Assembly (NCBI RefSeq): GCF_036488675.1
Contig: NZ_CP133150.1
Span: 1 to 64,000, forward strand
Source of the DNA: Sinorhizobium chiapasense
GTDB lineage: Bacteria > Pseudomonadota > Alphaproteobacteria > Rhizobiales > Rhizobiaceae
Direction of reading: 5' to 3'
Length of the DNA stretch: 64,000 nt
This document shows positions 35,444 to 45,181 of this stretch, piece after piece. A program made the translations under genes and the position numbers. The stretch's first letter is position 1; every line of letters begins with the position of its first letter. The notes beneath the pieces are model-generated. The model did not search any database. It saw nothing but the letters and a program-made list of their open reading frames with translations, and had not been told where the DNA came from.

Positions 35444-36061
35444 TCACGTGCCGCGCTTCGGCTTCGGTTGGTTAAGCCGCCGCTTCACACTGGGTCGTAG
35501 CGCGTTGCGAACGTCCTTGTCGACGACCTTGAGATCGAACCATTCGGCATCGAAATGTCCACCGCACCACCGCTTCGTTTCGGCATGTTCGAGGTCAGAC
35601 CTGTCTGCCATGATCTCCAGAAAACGCTCATAGCCGAGCACGCCGCCGACATCCTCCGGCGGCCTTGCCCGCGCACCCTCGATGCAGATGCCATGCTTCG
35701 GGACGGTATCGAGCGCGATGAATTCCTCGATTGCGACCGAATGGCGCCAGTTGTCGCCGAAGTCATAAACATAGCTGAACACGGCACCGCGTTCGAAATC
35801 GCAAAGCCGCACCTCCCGAAACTCAAAGACGCGCGGATCCTCCTCGGTCGCATCCTCCGTCAGGAGCGCGATGTCGCCATAGCGCAGCCCGCCGATCCGG
35901 AACTCATACAGGTGATAGTTCCACCAATTGAAAGCCGCCTGGATGGCAAGATGCAGTTCCTCGAGGCTCCACCGGGACGGCAAGACCAGACGGCGCCAAA
36001 CGTCGGGCTCGATCTCGTCGAGTGAAACGCGAATCTGAACGGCATTCACGGGTTTGAACAT
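35444..36061 (-). CDS. Plasmid pRiA4b ORF-3 family protein
   Basis: A 205-residue protein with the family marks IQIRVSLDEIEPDVWRRLVLP (residue 8 on), LHLAIQAAFNWWNYHLYEF and YVYDFGDNWRH. The family (PF07929) was named from an Agrobacterium Ri plasmid gene and has no known activity. The start is uncertain: ATG at 36061 (MFKPVNAVQIRV) fits the family; an in-frame ATG at 36145 gives 233 residues. No good ribosome-binding site is seen for either. It follows the DUF2493 gene in the same direction. Confidence 0.88.
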   Translation of the reverse strand: MFKPVNAVQIRVSLDEIEPDVWRRLVLPSRWSLEELHLAIQAAFNWWNYHLYEFRIGGLRYGDIALLTEDATEEDPRVFEFREVRLCDFERGAVFSYVYDFGDNWRHSVAIEEFIALDTVPKHGICIEGARARPPEDVGGVLGYERFLEIMADRSDLEHAETKRWCGGHFDAEWFDLKVVDKDVRNALRPSVKRRLNQPKPKRGT

Positions 36062-36165
36062 GCCGCGAATGAACAAGAGGAACGGGAATGGGTCAAGCCG
36101 AAGGTCCGTTCGTCCGTCGGCAAAGCGCCACGGGGAGATCCACATGACGCTTTGGAAAGGCCCGA

Positions 36166-37107
36166 TCAGGCGGTGTCTCGCATCGCCTGCCAGACAGGGA
36201 TGCCCAGGCGGCGAGCCTTGTCGGCGAGATTGCCGGTGATGCCGGAGCCGGGAAAGACGATGACGCCGGTCGGCATGACCGAGAGCATCTCGTCATTGCG
36301 GCGGAACGGAGCGGCCTTGGCGTGCTTCGCCCAGTTCGGCTTGAAGGTGATCTGCGTCACCTTGCGGGCTTCGGCCCAGCAGGCGGCGATGCGCTCTGCC
36401 CCCTTGGGCGAGCCACCGTGCAGCAGGACCATGTCGGGATGCTTGGCGTGGGCCTGATCGAGCTTCGCCCAGATCTGTTCGTGATCGTTGTAGTCCATGC
36501 CGCCGGAAAAGGCGATCTTGGTGCCGGCAGGGATCAGCACCTCGGTCTCGGCGCGGCGGCGAGCGGAGAGAAAGTCCTTCGAGTCGATCATCGCCGCCGT
36601 CATGTTGACATGGCTGACCTTGGAGCCGGTGCGCGGACGCCAGGCCGATCCGGTCTGGGTTTCGAAGAGGTCGGCGGCAAAGTCGCGCATGAACTCGAAG
36701 GCATTGCGGCGTTCCAGCAACGTGATGCCTTCGGCGATATGGCGCTCGAGTTCGACGCTTTTCACCTCAGAGCCGTCCTGTTCGCGCTGGCCGTTCCGCT
36801 GCGCCTCTTCATTGCGGTCGAGCTCGCGCGCGATGCGTTCACCGGCGCGGTGAAAGAGGTTGACCGTCGACCAGAGCAGGTCTTCGAGATCGGGTTCGAG
36901 CCGGGTGTCGCCGAAGATCTCGAACAGAGCGCCAAAGATCGCGGTGAGACCCGCCTGAACGACTGGCTCTTCGGGAAGCGGGCGCGGATCGGGCTCGTCC
37001 TCGAAGGGGCGATGGCCGTAAAGCTGCATCTCGTAGATGACGCGGTCAGTTGGGGAAGAAGCGTGGTGGGGCTCGAAGCCGTCATCAAGGGGAAGCGAAA
37101 GGTCCAT
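36166..37107 (-). CDS. DUF2493 domain protein (SLOG-like)
   Basis: A 313-residue protein. The C-terminal DUF2493 domain (about residues 185-300) holds IPAGTKIAFSGGMDYNDHEQI, MVLLHGGSPKGAERIAACWA and VIVFPGSGITGNLADKA. The SLOG superfamily binds nucleotides, and several members act in phage or plasmid conflict signalling. The N-terminal half is helical and of unknown role. The gene is widespread on rhizobial conjugative plasmids beside DUF736 genes. A nested hairpin lies 124 bases upstream. Confidence 0.88.
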   Translation of the reverse strand: MDLSLPLDDGFEPHHASSPTDRVIYEMQLYGHRPFEDEPDPRPLPEEPVVQAGLTAIFGALFEIFGDTRLEPDLEDLLWSTVNLFHRAGERIARELDRNEEAQRNGQREQDGSEVKSVELERHIAEGITLLERRNAFEFMRDFAADLFETQTGSAWRPRTGSKVSHVNMTAAMIDSKDFLSARRRAETEVLIPAGTKIAFSGGMDYNDHEQIWAKLDQAHAKHPDMVLLHGGSPKGAERIAACWAEARKVTQITFKPNWAKHAKAAPFRRNDEMLSVMPTGVIVFPGSGITGNLADKARRLGIPVWQAMRDTA

Positions 37108-37231
37108 GGTGGTCTCCGTCTGGTTGCTGCCGCGCCTCTCGCGGCCTGACGGCGATCCCTCTCACGCGGGAAGACGGCCGGAACCGCGGCGCCCGCGCCG
37201 CGGCCCAGCGAAGCGCCGGGCGGAGGAAGGA

Positions 37232-37340
37232 AGGTTTCTTGACCCCGCGAGGAATGACGGCCACGCATCGGCCCGGAAAACGGAACCGGTTTTCGGAATA
37301 GCCGATGCGCGGAATGTGGCCCGTCAGGGGAAGAAACCTG
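37232..37340. repeat. Nested palindromic element C, upstream of DUF2493
   Basis: Working inwards, these blocks pair across the centre: AGGTTTCTT (37232-37240) with AAGAAACCT (37331-37339), a CCCC with GGGG, TGACGG with CCGTCA, CGCATCGGC (37264-37272) with GCCGATGCG (37301-37309), and GAAAAC with GTTTTC at the apex. The fold covers about 109 bases. It lies upstream of a minus-strand gene, like elements A, B, D and E. Confidence 0.75.
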
Positions 37341-37493
37341 ACTGACCCGCTGAAGGCCAGGTGACCCGCGTGATAAGGATCGCCCCTCGGCAGGCCCGCA
37401 GGCGCGCGCCGACCGGGCGGGACATCACGAGGACCGAACTTCCCGGATCAGAGGGCCGTGCCGCCCCCTTCCCCAGCCCCCCGCGACATCACG

Positions 37494-37815
37494 CCTGCAG
37501 GAAGGCCGCCGCATCCTCGGGCGCGGGCTGTGCGCGCAAGTTCCGGGTGAGCCGGTCCGCTCCGAGCCGCGGCAGATCCTCGTTGAAGTCGCCGAGTTCG
37601 GGGGCGATCACCAGGGCAGGACGCCGAGCGCCCGTGCCCGACGGCTCAAGCCTTCGATACCGTGCCGGCCGGCCGCATCGGCGTCGACGGCAACGTAGAG
37701 CCGTCGGAACATCGGGGCGACGGAAGGTGATGATCGGCGGTCAACGCCGCCGCCATCAGCGTTCCAGGTATCAGTATGCTTCGAGCCCCTCGCCAGCTGC
37801 GACGACCCGGACGGG
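37494..37815 (-). pseudogene. Truncated, decayed duplicate of the Toprim gene
   Basis: This stretch aligns base for base, with scattered changes, to 39693-40045, the 3' part of the intact Toprim gene 2.2 kb away in the same orientation. A single missing G near 37617 (accagggcagg against accaggggcagg) breaks the frame, and identity fades past about 37815. The FRRLYVAVDADAAGRHGIEGL Toprim segment is still readable in one frame. The copy has no 5' end and cannot make a working protein. The following 37816-38185 shows no recognisable gene. Confidence 0.85.
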
Positions 37816-38185
37816 GCTAGGGACGGGAGAGGAAGCATACGACATTGTCGAATAGCGCCGAATGCGGCGACGGATCGTCGAGCTTCGCCTTGCCGGTATC
37901 CTCGCGGTCGAGCCATGTGCTGCAGCGCGACTATAGCGAAGAGATCGGTCATGGATGCAGAGGGCACTGAATGTACACGAGGGGAAATTTCAAAGTTGAT
38001 GCCGGCTTATCTGCTCGTTTGCATCCTCATCCGATGCAGACGCAGACGGATGGGTAGCATGTCTGTCCCGCATATAGCTGTTCAAAGCATGAACGTATGG
38101 GCCGGTGTGTTCGGAATTGAAAAGTCCGTCTTGTTCCAGCGGCAAGTTCGAAAAATCTTGGCGATTGAAATCTTCCGTCATCTGC

Positions 38186-38482
38186 TTAGTTCTCAAACAG
38201 TATGGCGGCATAGTCCATTGCACCATGCAGAACGTGGACGATGACCACTTGCTCAGCTTCCACACGGTAGAAAATCAAGTAGTTGCCATGGACCCTGCGG
38301 CGAATGCCGTGCTGTTCATATCGAGGCACCAAAGGGAAGGCTTTTGAGGACGTTGCTATCGTCAGGCATTTCTGTTCCAGCTCATCAAGGAATGACAAAG
38401 CCCGGGACGGATTGTCCTTGGCGATGTAATCACCGATCTGTTGCAAATCCGCCTTAGCTTCCGTCGTAAAGCGGACTTTCAT
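38186..38482 (-). CDS. parE: ParE-type toxin (RelE/ParE superfamily)
   Basis: A 98-residue toxin: MKVRFTTEAKADLQQIGDYI at the start, PLVPRYEQHGIRRRVHGNYL and FYRVEAEQVVIVHVLHGAMD near the end, typical of ParE. ParE toxins inhibit DNA gyrase. Its ATG overlaps the antitoxin stop by four bases. With its partner it should act as a plasmid-maintenance module. Confidence 0.93.
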   Translation of the reverse strand: MKVRFTTEAKADLQQIGDYIAKDNPSRALSFLDELEQKCLTIATSSKAFPLVPRYEQHGIRRRVHGNYLIFYRVEAEQVVIVHVLHGAMDYAAILFEN

Positions 38483-38739
38483 TCGGCCGAGTCCGGCAGC
38501 ATGGCCTTGTATCGCTCACGCAGTTCGCTGAAAACTTCTTCGGAGGCATGAGTACGGCCGGCGTCAGCATCGGCAATGCCACGCGTGATTGAGGCATCGA
38601 GAGCGGCAAGGCGTGTCTCACGATCTTGAATCAACCGTACGCCTTCCCGTAGGACTTCACTTTTCGAGCCGTAGCGGCCCGCATCGACGAGCTGCTGGAC
38701 ATAGCTTTCAAGCTGTTTACCCAGGTCGGCGCTGATCAT
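38479..38739 (-). CDS. parD: ParD-type antitoxin (ribbon-helix-helix)
   Basis: An 86-residue protein: MISADLGKQLESYVQQLVDA and GRYGSKSEVLREGVRLIQDRE form the ribbon-helix-helix DNA-binding part; the acidic tail would bind ParE. AAGGAGG precedes the ATG. Upstream, TTATCAA occurs twice ten bases apart (near 38783-38800), a possible operator. It is the first gene of the parDE pair. Confidence 0.92.
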   Translation of the reverse strand: MISADLGKQLESYVQQLVDAGRYGSKSEVLREGVRLIQDRETRLAALDASITRGIADADAGRTHASEEVFSELRERYKAMLPDSAE

Positions 38740-38830
38740 GTTGAATCCTCCTTCGGTCGGGACGCATCCAAGATAGTCTCCTTATCAACTATTATCAAGC
38801 ATTGTCGCATCGTCCGTCCAACGTGACGTG

Positions 38831-39232
38831 TTAGACAGCGCGACGACGCTCAGCAATAGCCCGCTCGATACCGGGGGCGGCATGATTGCCGAGCCATTGA
38901 ATCATTTTCTGGATGCCATCCCCGGCCGGGGCAGTTTCGCCAGCGCCAATCAGTTCCGCACTTGCCTGCGCCATCGCAACGAGAATGCGAGCTGCCTCTG
39001 GCACATAGGGAAGGTCTGTCGCCTTGTCGTGGCGCTCGCGGATAATCTGATAGCGAATGTTCTCCGGTAGCGACCAAGCACTGATAAGAAATTCATGGAC
39101 GCTGACTTTCTGGCCTCCAACGTCAATGGTCGCATCTCGGTCGTTTTCGTTATAGCCGGCCGCCTCGATCCGTTCACAAGCATCAATCGCCGCGCTCATC
39201 ATTTCCCGGATCAGGTTCCAATCGGTTGTCAT
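38831..39232 (-). CDS. Hypothetical protein
   Basis: A 133-residue, mostly helical, slightly acidic protein (MTTDWNLIREMMSAAIDACE; later GQKVSVHEFLISAWSLPENI). GGAGAG lies before the ATG at 39232. It has no signal peptide, membrane segment or motif that I recognise. It precedes parDE in the same direction but with a gap of about 90 bases. The stretch 39233-39689 shows no gene. Confidence 0.6.
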   Translation of the reverse strand: MTTDWNLIREMMSAAIDACERIEAAGYNENDRDATIDVGGQKVSVHEFLISAWSLPENIRYQIIRERHDKATDLPYVPEAARILVAMAQASAELIGAGETAPAGDGIQKMIQWLGNHAAPGIERAIAERRRAV

Positions 39233-39689
39233 GTGGCTCTCCACTTTCGCAAATCTCCTGCGCCTACTTTAGCAACTAAAGGACGGACCATGTTGCTCAG
39301 CATGTTCCCGTTCGTTCGGCTTGCAGTCGTGCGATCGAAAATAAGACGCTTTGCCGCGAAACGATCGGCCGGTAGTCGATAGTCGGCGGAACCCAGCTGG
39401 ACATGGATGGCATCGTCACCGGCTCGAAGGAACGAAGCGGCGGTGAGAATCAGACCGATTCAGACGAAAGTCGCCGTCTTGGACAGCCGAAACGCGCAGG
39501 AACCTTCAGCTTGCCCCTGTTAAAAAGGGTTAGTCTGCAAAAAACCCTGGGCCGTTGATATCCAGTGGCCGCCAACGATGCACTCGGACTATTTCATTGC
39601 TGCCAGCCTTCGTTTTGCCGTTCTCAACCATTCGATATTTTACTAACGCTTACTCGATAGTGTCGAGCGCCTTCTTGGAAAGCAAGGTA

Positions 39690-40742
39690 TCACGTCGGCA
39701 GAAAGGCCGCCGCATCCTCGGGCGCGAGCTGTGCGCGCAAGTTTCGGGTGAGCCGGTCCGCTCCGAGCCGCCGCAGATCCTCGTTGAAGTCGCCGAGTTC
39801 GGGGGCGATCACCAGGGGCAGGACGCCGAGCGCACGCGCCCGACGGCTCAGGCCTTCGATACCGTACCGGCCGGCCGCATCGGCGTCGGCGGCAATGTAG
39901 AGCCGCCGACAAGCTTCGGGAAGGCGGAAGGCGGCGAGGTGATTGGCGGTCAACGCGGCTGCCATCGGCATTTCGGGCATCACATGCGACAGCGACAGCA
40001 TCGTTTCGAGACCTTCGCCGGCCGCCAACACCGGGGCGGAAGCGCCGGCCGGAAATCGGAAGCGCACGGCATTGCGGAGAAGACGGCCAAGCGCGCGGCG
40101 CGGATTGTCGACGGGCGCCTTTCGGACGCCGTCGGAATCGCGACCCGAACGATCGAGATAGGTGCGGTGCACGCCGGTGATCCTGCTCTCGGCGTCGGTC
40201 ACCGCTGCGACCAGGGTGGGATAGGTCGACGTTTCGCCGGTGACGAGGTCGCGGTAGTAGCAGGACGGGTGAAATCTGAGCGCCGCATGGGTCGATGCCC
40301 GCAGGATGCCGCGCTCGCGCAGATAGGTGTCGGCAAGCGTGCCGGCGAGCGGCAGCGTCATCCGGAACAGGCGGCGCGCGCGCTCCGAGGCCGGTGTTGA
40401 GGTCCGCGCATCCTCGGGAACATTAGCCCTTCGGACGGATCCCGCATCGGGTTGCGGGAGGCTCAGAAACTGCCGCGCCTCGTCGGCGACATCGCGGAAA
40501 TCGGTCAGACCACAGGTTTCTCGCACGAGGTCCAGCAGATCGCCGTACTGACCCGTCGCCGCATCGGTCCATTTCCCGACACGAGGACCGGTTAGATGCA
40601 CATAGAGTGAACGGCCCTTGTTGTTCTGGACATCGCCGACCACCCAGTAGTTGCCGGCTCGTCCGCCTTCGGAGAGATAGTGACGGCAGACCGCCTCGGC
40701 CTTCTCGGCGAGGCGCTCCGCCAGTTCAGAAGCGGACAACAT
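39690..40742 (-). CDS. Toprim domain protein (plasmid primase-like)
   Basis: A 350-residue protein. The N-terminal half has the primase-like VGDVQNNKGRSLYVHLTGPR and GKWTDAATGQYGDLLDLV segments. The C-terminal half is a Toprim domain: VLAAGEGLETMLSL with its Glu, and LYIAADADAAGRYG with the D-x-D motif. Proteins of this layout are found on rhizobial plasmids and may prime the incoming strand. GAGGGGAGGGG precedes the ATG at 40742. It follows the giant methylase/helicase gene with only 13 bases between them. A broken copy lies at 37494-37815. Confidence 0.88.
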   Translation of the reverse strand: MLSASELAERLAEKAEAVCRHYLSEGGRAGNYWVVGDVQNNKGRSLYVHLTGPRVGKWTDAATGQYGDLLDLVRETCGLTDFRDVADEARQFLSLPQPDAGSVRRANVPEDARTSTPASERARRLFRMTLPLAGTLADTYLRERGILRASTHAALRFHPSCYYRDLVTGETSTYPTLVAAVTDAESRITGVHRTYLDRSGRDSDGVRKAPVDNPRRALGRLLRNAVRFRFPAGASAPVLAAGEGLETMLSLSHVMPEMPMAAALTANHLAAFRLPEACRRLYIAADADAAGRYGIEGLSRRARALGVLPLVIAPELGDFNEDLRRLGADRLTRNLRAQLAPEDAAAFLPT

Positions 40743-40755
40743 CTTGCCCCTCCCC

Positions 40756-43700
40756 TCACGTGCGGCTAACGACATCGATCAGCCGATGGCGTTGCATGAG
40801 CTGAGCAAGGATCGCCGGCCCTCCCTCGGTCGTCGGCACGAAGAACCGCATCTTCCAGGCGATCATCTCGGAGAAGATGCCGATCGATTTCAGCCAACCG
40901 CGCATGCCGTCAGTAAATCCGATGAGTTCGATGCGGTAGTCGTTCATCACCCGGACGCGCCTCAGCGTCATGTCACCGGCAAGGCCGATGATCGACGAGC
41001 CGGCGAGCAGGGACGCCCAGGCGTCCTCAGGCGTCAACACCTGCTGCTCGATGCCGAAGGTGCGGCAGAGCCGACCCATTGCCTCAGGCGCGATGACGCG
41101 GCCGACGATCCGCTCACCGTCGTCGGTCTGGAGCCGGTAGACGCGGCAATAGTCCTGCGGCAGCAGCCGCCAGATTGGCAGCAAGAGGCCGCTGACAATA
41201 TGCAGCGTCGTGTGCGAGAACTCAGGCACGGCGGCGACATCGGCGGCCCATGCCTCGGCGAAGGCTTGCTCGTCGGCTTCCTCCCAGCTCGTTTCCTCAA
41301 GCTGGCGCACCTCGAAGCGCAGCTCGTCGATCGGCCGGATCAGCGACACGCGCGGCTGGACGGAGCCGTCGTCGAGCATGATCGAGCGGGTCGGCACCAG
41401 AACGGCAGGCCGGCCCGACCTGCCGTTGATCATCAGCCTGGCGCGCGGATCCTGCCTGACGAGCGCCATGACCTCATCGATCTGCATCGGCCGGTTGCGG
41501 CTCTTCTGGTCGATCGTCAGCAGATGCGACTTCGCACCGGTGACCGGATGGGTGTAGACCAACTTTCGGTCGGTGACCGACATCATGTCGGCGGCGATCG
41601 TTTCCAGCCCCAGGTCGTAAACACCGGCGGCGATCGCGCCTTCGATGCGCGCGGTCAGAAGCTGCTCGAACGCTTCGAAGAGCCGATTTTGCATGTCGAT
41701 CGTGAGCGCGAGCATGCGGTTGAGGAAGGTGTGGATTGGCGGCAGATCGTCCTTGAGGCCACCCTCCTCTGAGGTCAGCGACAGCCCGGTGATCGTCTCG
41801 AAGAGCGACAGCGAGCAACCCTCGATCTGGCCAAGATGGAGCAGGTTATAGAACTGCCTTAGCGCGTCACGGGCATATTGGGATTCGAGATTGTCCTCGG
41901 CCCGAAACATGCCCTGCCCGCCGGTCTGGCGCTGGCCGCGGGTGATCGCACCTAGCGTGTCGAGACGCCGCGCGATCGTGGAGAGAAACCGTCGCTCCGC
42001 CTTGACATTGGTCGTCACGGGCCGAAAGAGCGGTGGCTGTTTCTGGTTGGTGCGGTGGCTGCGTCCGAGGCCCTGGATTGCGACATCGGCGCGCCAGCCG
42101 GCCTCGAGGAGATAGTGAACGCGAAGGCGCTGGTTCCTGGCGGCGAGATCCGCATGATAGGAGCGCCCCGTCCCGCCGGCATCGGAAAACACCAGGATCG
42201 GTTTGGCGTCGTCCATGAAGGCGCGGGTCTCGTCGAGATTGGCGGCACCCGGCCGGCTCTCGACGGCAAAGCGGGCGATGCTGCTGCCGTCCTTGCGCCG
42301 CACGATGCGCCGGGAGCGACCGGTGATCTCGGCGACACGATCCGTCCCGAAATGCTGGACGATCTGATCGAGGGCGGTCGGGATCGCCGGCAGGACCCCG
42401 AGCTGTTCCAACAGCGCGTCACGGCGGGCGACGGCTTGGCGGCACATGACAGGTGTTCCGTCCGCGTCGAAGACGGGCCGCGAGCTCAAATTGCCGTCGG
42501 CGTCCGAGAACTCTTCGAAGAGCTGCGTCGGGAAGGAATGCATCAGGTAATCGAGGACATATTCCCGAGGCGTGACGTCGACCTGGATGTCACTCCATTC
42601 CTCGGTCGGGATTTGCGCGAGGCGCCGCTCGGTCAGGGCCTCGCCCGTCGAGACGATCTGGATCACAGCCGCATGTCCCCCTTCGAGGTCCTTGCTGATC
42701 GAGCGCAGCAAGGTCGGCGTCTTCATCGATGTGAGCAGATGATTGAAGAAGCGCTGCTTGGAACTTTCGAAGGCGGATCGGGCTGCAGCCTTGGCGTTCT
42801 TGTTCAGCGTGCCGGTCGCACCGGTGATGCCTGCCGCCTCCATCGCCGCGTCCAGGTGATTGTGGATTACCTGGAAGGCTTGCGCATAGGAATCGTAGAT
42901 ACGCACTTGCTCTGGGGAGAGCGCATGTTCGACGATCTCGTATTCGACACCGTCGAAAGACAGCGACCGGGCGCTGTAAAGGCCCAATGCCTTGAGGTCC
43001 CGGGCGAGAACTTCCATCGCAGCGACACCACCATCTTCTATCGCCGCGACGAATTCCGAACGGGTCGGAAACGGAAAATCGGCGCTGCCCCAGAGCCCCA
43101 GGCGCTCGGCATAGGCGAGCGCTTCGACCTCGGTGGCACCAGTTGCCGACACATAGACGATACGGGCGTCGGGAAGAGCACGCTGGAGCCTCAGACCCGC
43201 CCTGCCCTGTTGCGAGGCGGCCTTGGCGCCGCGATCCGATTTGCCGCCGGCGGCGTTCGCCATGGCGTGGCCCTCGTCGAAGACGATGACGCCATCGAAG
43301 TTCCTTGCGTCGCCTGTTGCCGCTTCGCCGCTCCCCGCCTCATGACGCAACCAGTCGACGATCTGCTGGATGCGGGAGCGCTTGCCTTCACGTTCGTCGC
43401 TACGCAGGGTCGCGAAGGTAGTGAAGAGGATCCCTTCATCGAGCCGGATCGGCGTTCCCTGCCGGAAGCGCGACAGCGGTGTGACGAGGAGTTTCTCCTG
43501 GCCGAGTGCTGCCCAGTCGCGCTGGGCGTCTTCGAGAAGCTTGTCGGATTTCGAGATCCAGACATGCCGGCGGCGCCCCTTCAGCCAGTTGTCCAATATG
43601 ATGCCGGCGACCTGCCGGCCCTTGCCGACGCCGGTGCCATCGCCGAGAAACCAGCCGTGGCGGAAGCGCTTGGCGCCGTCGGTGTCCTCGTTGGCGGCGC

Positions 43701-45159
43701 TCAGATTGTCAAAGGATTGATCGGCGACCCACCAACCGGCGAGATGACCCGAATGGGCTTCGCCGGCATAGACGACACTTTCGAGCTGAGCGTCTGACAG
43801 GATGCCGTTGTCGATGACGTGCTGCGGCAGATGGGGCCGGTAGGATGGCTGCGGTGGCGCGACCGATGCCATGGCGGTGGATTCGACCAGCGTGTCGGGA
43901 TGTGGTTTGGCCCCAGGAATATCGATCGACTGGAGGCGGTAGGGTTCATAGATGCCGTCCGAGGCATTGTCGCGCCCTGAGGCGACAGCATCGCGTGTCT
44001 CGTAGGAAAGCTCGGCAACTAGTTTCGGTTCGGCGCGCGCGGTGGGAGAGGCTTCTCGCCGGGGAAGGGAATTGCCGGCCGTCTTCGGGGCGTGGCGCGC
44101 AATACTGCTGGACGGGACGCCGACAAGAACCGGCGCTGCCGAAGGTGTGCGGGGTGGAAGATGTCCGACCCAGGAGAGCAGGGTCTCGACATCGGGCGCG
44201 GTGCCCTTGGAGGCAACCAGGCTCAAGGGATCGGCCGCCGGAACCTTGTCGATAACGGTGAGACGGGTTTCGGTTGTCGTACCGTGCCGCTGATAGATCT
44301 TGCCGTCGATGGCAACCGTGAAGCGGATCACACCCTGCTCTTGCAGCCGCGTAAAGGCTTCGCGCCATTCGGGATTGTCGGGCGAGAGGTTTGCGCCGGT
44401 AATGGCGACCAGCCGGCCACCTGGGGAAAGCCGGGCGAAGGCGGAAGCAAGATGCCTCCAGGCGGCGTCGGCGACCCGACCTTGTCGATGTATGCCGACG
44501 GAGAAGGGCGGGTTCATCAGCACAACCGACGGCATTAACGACGGCTCGAGATAGTCGTCGATGTGGGAAGCGTCGTGTTGTCCGACCGCGGCACCGGAGA
44601 AGAGCTTCGTCAGCATTGATCGGCGAACCGCCGCATATTCGTTGAGCGCCAGTCGCGCTCCGGCTATCTCGGCGAAGATGGCGAGCAGGCCGATCCCGGC
44701 GGAGGGTTCGAGAACGGTGTCGCCAGCCGTCATGCCGGCGGCGCGTGCCGCGACATAAGCGAGCGGCAACGGCGTGGAAAGCTGCTGCAGCGCCTGGCTT
44801 TCTTCGGAGCGGCGGGTGTGTGTGGGTACCAGCTCTGCCACCTTCTGCAACATCGAAAGTGCCGATAGCGGCGAAGTCGCGCGCACTGTGATGGCTGCGC
44901 CGAACCTCCTGAGGAACAGGACCTGTGCCGCTTCGCTAGCCTCGTAGGCGTCCTTCCAGGTCCACAAGCCTTCGGCGTCGCTGCCGCCGAAAGCGCGCCC
45001 GAGCTCGTCACGAAGCGCACCGCTGCTGATCGGCAGGCCGCGTTCGAGGGCTTGCAGCAGCCCCCTGGCGGCCTGAAGGATGTGGGCTGCGTGGCTTGCA
45101 GGATCGAGCCGATTGATGGAGGCGGCCGCGAGCGCGGCCGGGGAAGAGATTACGTTCAT
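40756..45159 (-). CDS. Methylase-helicase fusion of the strawberry-notch family
   Basis: A 1467-residue protein with an N6-adenine-methyltransferase-like N-terminus: SAM motif EPSAGIGLLA (151-160) and catalytic-type NPPF (216-219). A superfamily 2 helicase of the bacterial strawberry-notch type follows, with Walker A GDGTGVGKGRQ (506-516), DEGH box (628-631) and the later LGRSHRTNQ helicase motif near 1040. Such proteins are common on plasmids and may protect incoming DNA from restriction, though this is unproven. The ATG is preceded by a weak GGGGAAG. Hairpin element D is 22 bases upstream. It is co-directional with the Toprim gene. Confidence 0.9.
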   Translation of the reverse strand: MNVISSPAALAAASINRLDPASHAAHILQAARGLLQALERGLPISSGALRDELGRAFGGSDAEGLWTWKDAYEASEAAQVLFLRRFGAAITVRATSPLSALSMLQKVAELVPTHTRRSEESQALQQLSTPLPLAYVAARAAGMTAGDTVLEPSAGIGLLAIFAEIAGARLALNEYAAVRRSMLTKLFSGAAVGQHDASHIDDYLEPSLMPSVVLMNPPFSVGIHRQGRVADAAWRHLASAFARLSPGGRLVAITGANLSPDNPEWREAFTRLQEQGVIRFTVAIDGKIYQRHGTTTETRLTVIDKVPAADPLSLVASKGTAPDVETLLSWVGHLPPRTPSAAPVLVGVPSSSIARHAPKTAGNSLPRREASPTARAEPKLVAELSYETRDAVASGRDNASDGIYEPYRLQSIDIPGAKPHPDTLVESTAMASVAPPQPSYRPHLPQHVIDNGILSDAQLESVVYAGEAHSGHLAGWWVADQSFDNLSAANEDTDGAKRFRHGWFLGDGTGVGKGRQVAGIILDNWLKGRRRHVWISKSDKLLEDAQRDWAALGQEKLLVTPLSRFRQGTPIRLDEGILFTTFATLRSDEREGKRSRIQQIVDWLRHEAGSGEAATGDARNFDGVIVFDEGHAMANAAGGKSDRGAKAASQQGRAGLRLQRALPDARIVYVSATGATEVEALAYAERLGLWGSADFPFPTRSEFVAAIEDGGVAAMEVLARDLKALGLYSARSLSFDGVEYEIVEHALSPEQVRIYDSYAQAFQVIHNHLDAAMEAAGITGATGTLNKNAKAAARSAFESSKQRFFNHLLTSMKTPTLLRSISKDLEGGHAAVIQIVSTGEALTERRLAQIPTEEWSDIQVDVTPREYVLDYLMHSFPTQLFEEFSDADGNLSSRPVFDADGTPVMCRQAVARRDALLEQLGVLPAIPTALDQIVQHFGTDRVAEITGRSRRIVRRKDGSSIARFAVESRPGAANLDETRAFMDDAKPILVFSDAGGTGRSYHADLAARNQRLRVHYLLEAGWRADVAIQGLGRSHRTNQKQPPLFRPVTTNVKAERRFLSTIARRLDTLGAITRGQRQTGGQGMFRAEDNLESQYARDALRQFYNLLHLGQIEGCSLSLFETITGLSLTSEEGGLKDDLPPIHTFLNRMLALTIDMQNRLFEAFEQLLTARIEGAIAAGVYDLGLETIAADMMSVTDRKLVYTHPVTGAKSHLLTIDQKSRNRPMQIDEVMALVRQDPRARLMINGRSGRPAVLVPTRSIMLDDGSVQPRVSLIRPIDELRFEVRQLEETSWEEADEQAFAEAWAADVAAVPEFSHTTLHIVSGLLLPIWRLLPQDYCRVYRLQTDDGERIVGRVIAPEAMGRLCRTFGIEQQVLTPEDAWASLLAGSSIIGLAGDMTLRRVRVMNDYRIELIGFTDGMRGWLKSIGIFSEMIAWKMRFFVPTTEGGPAILAQLMQRHRLIDVVSRT

Positions 45160-45181
45160 TGGGGAAGCCTATCGAGAGCGA

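Noticed and set aside
42055..43797. 580-residue open frame on the plus strand
   Set aside because: Antisense shadow of the methylase-helicase gene; its translation has no recognisable domain.
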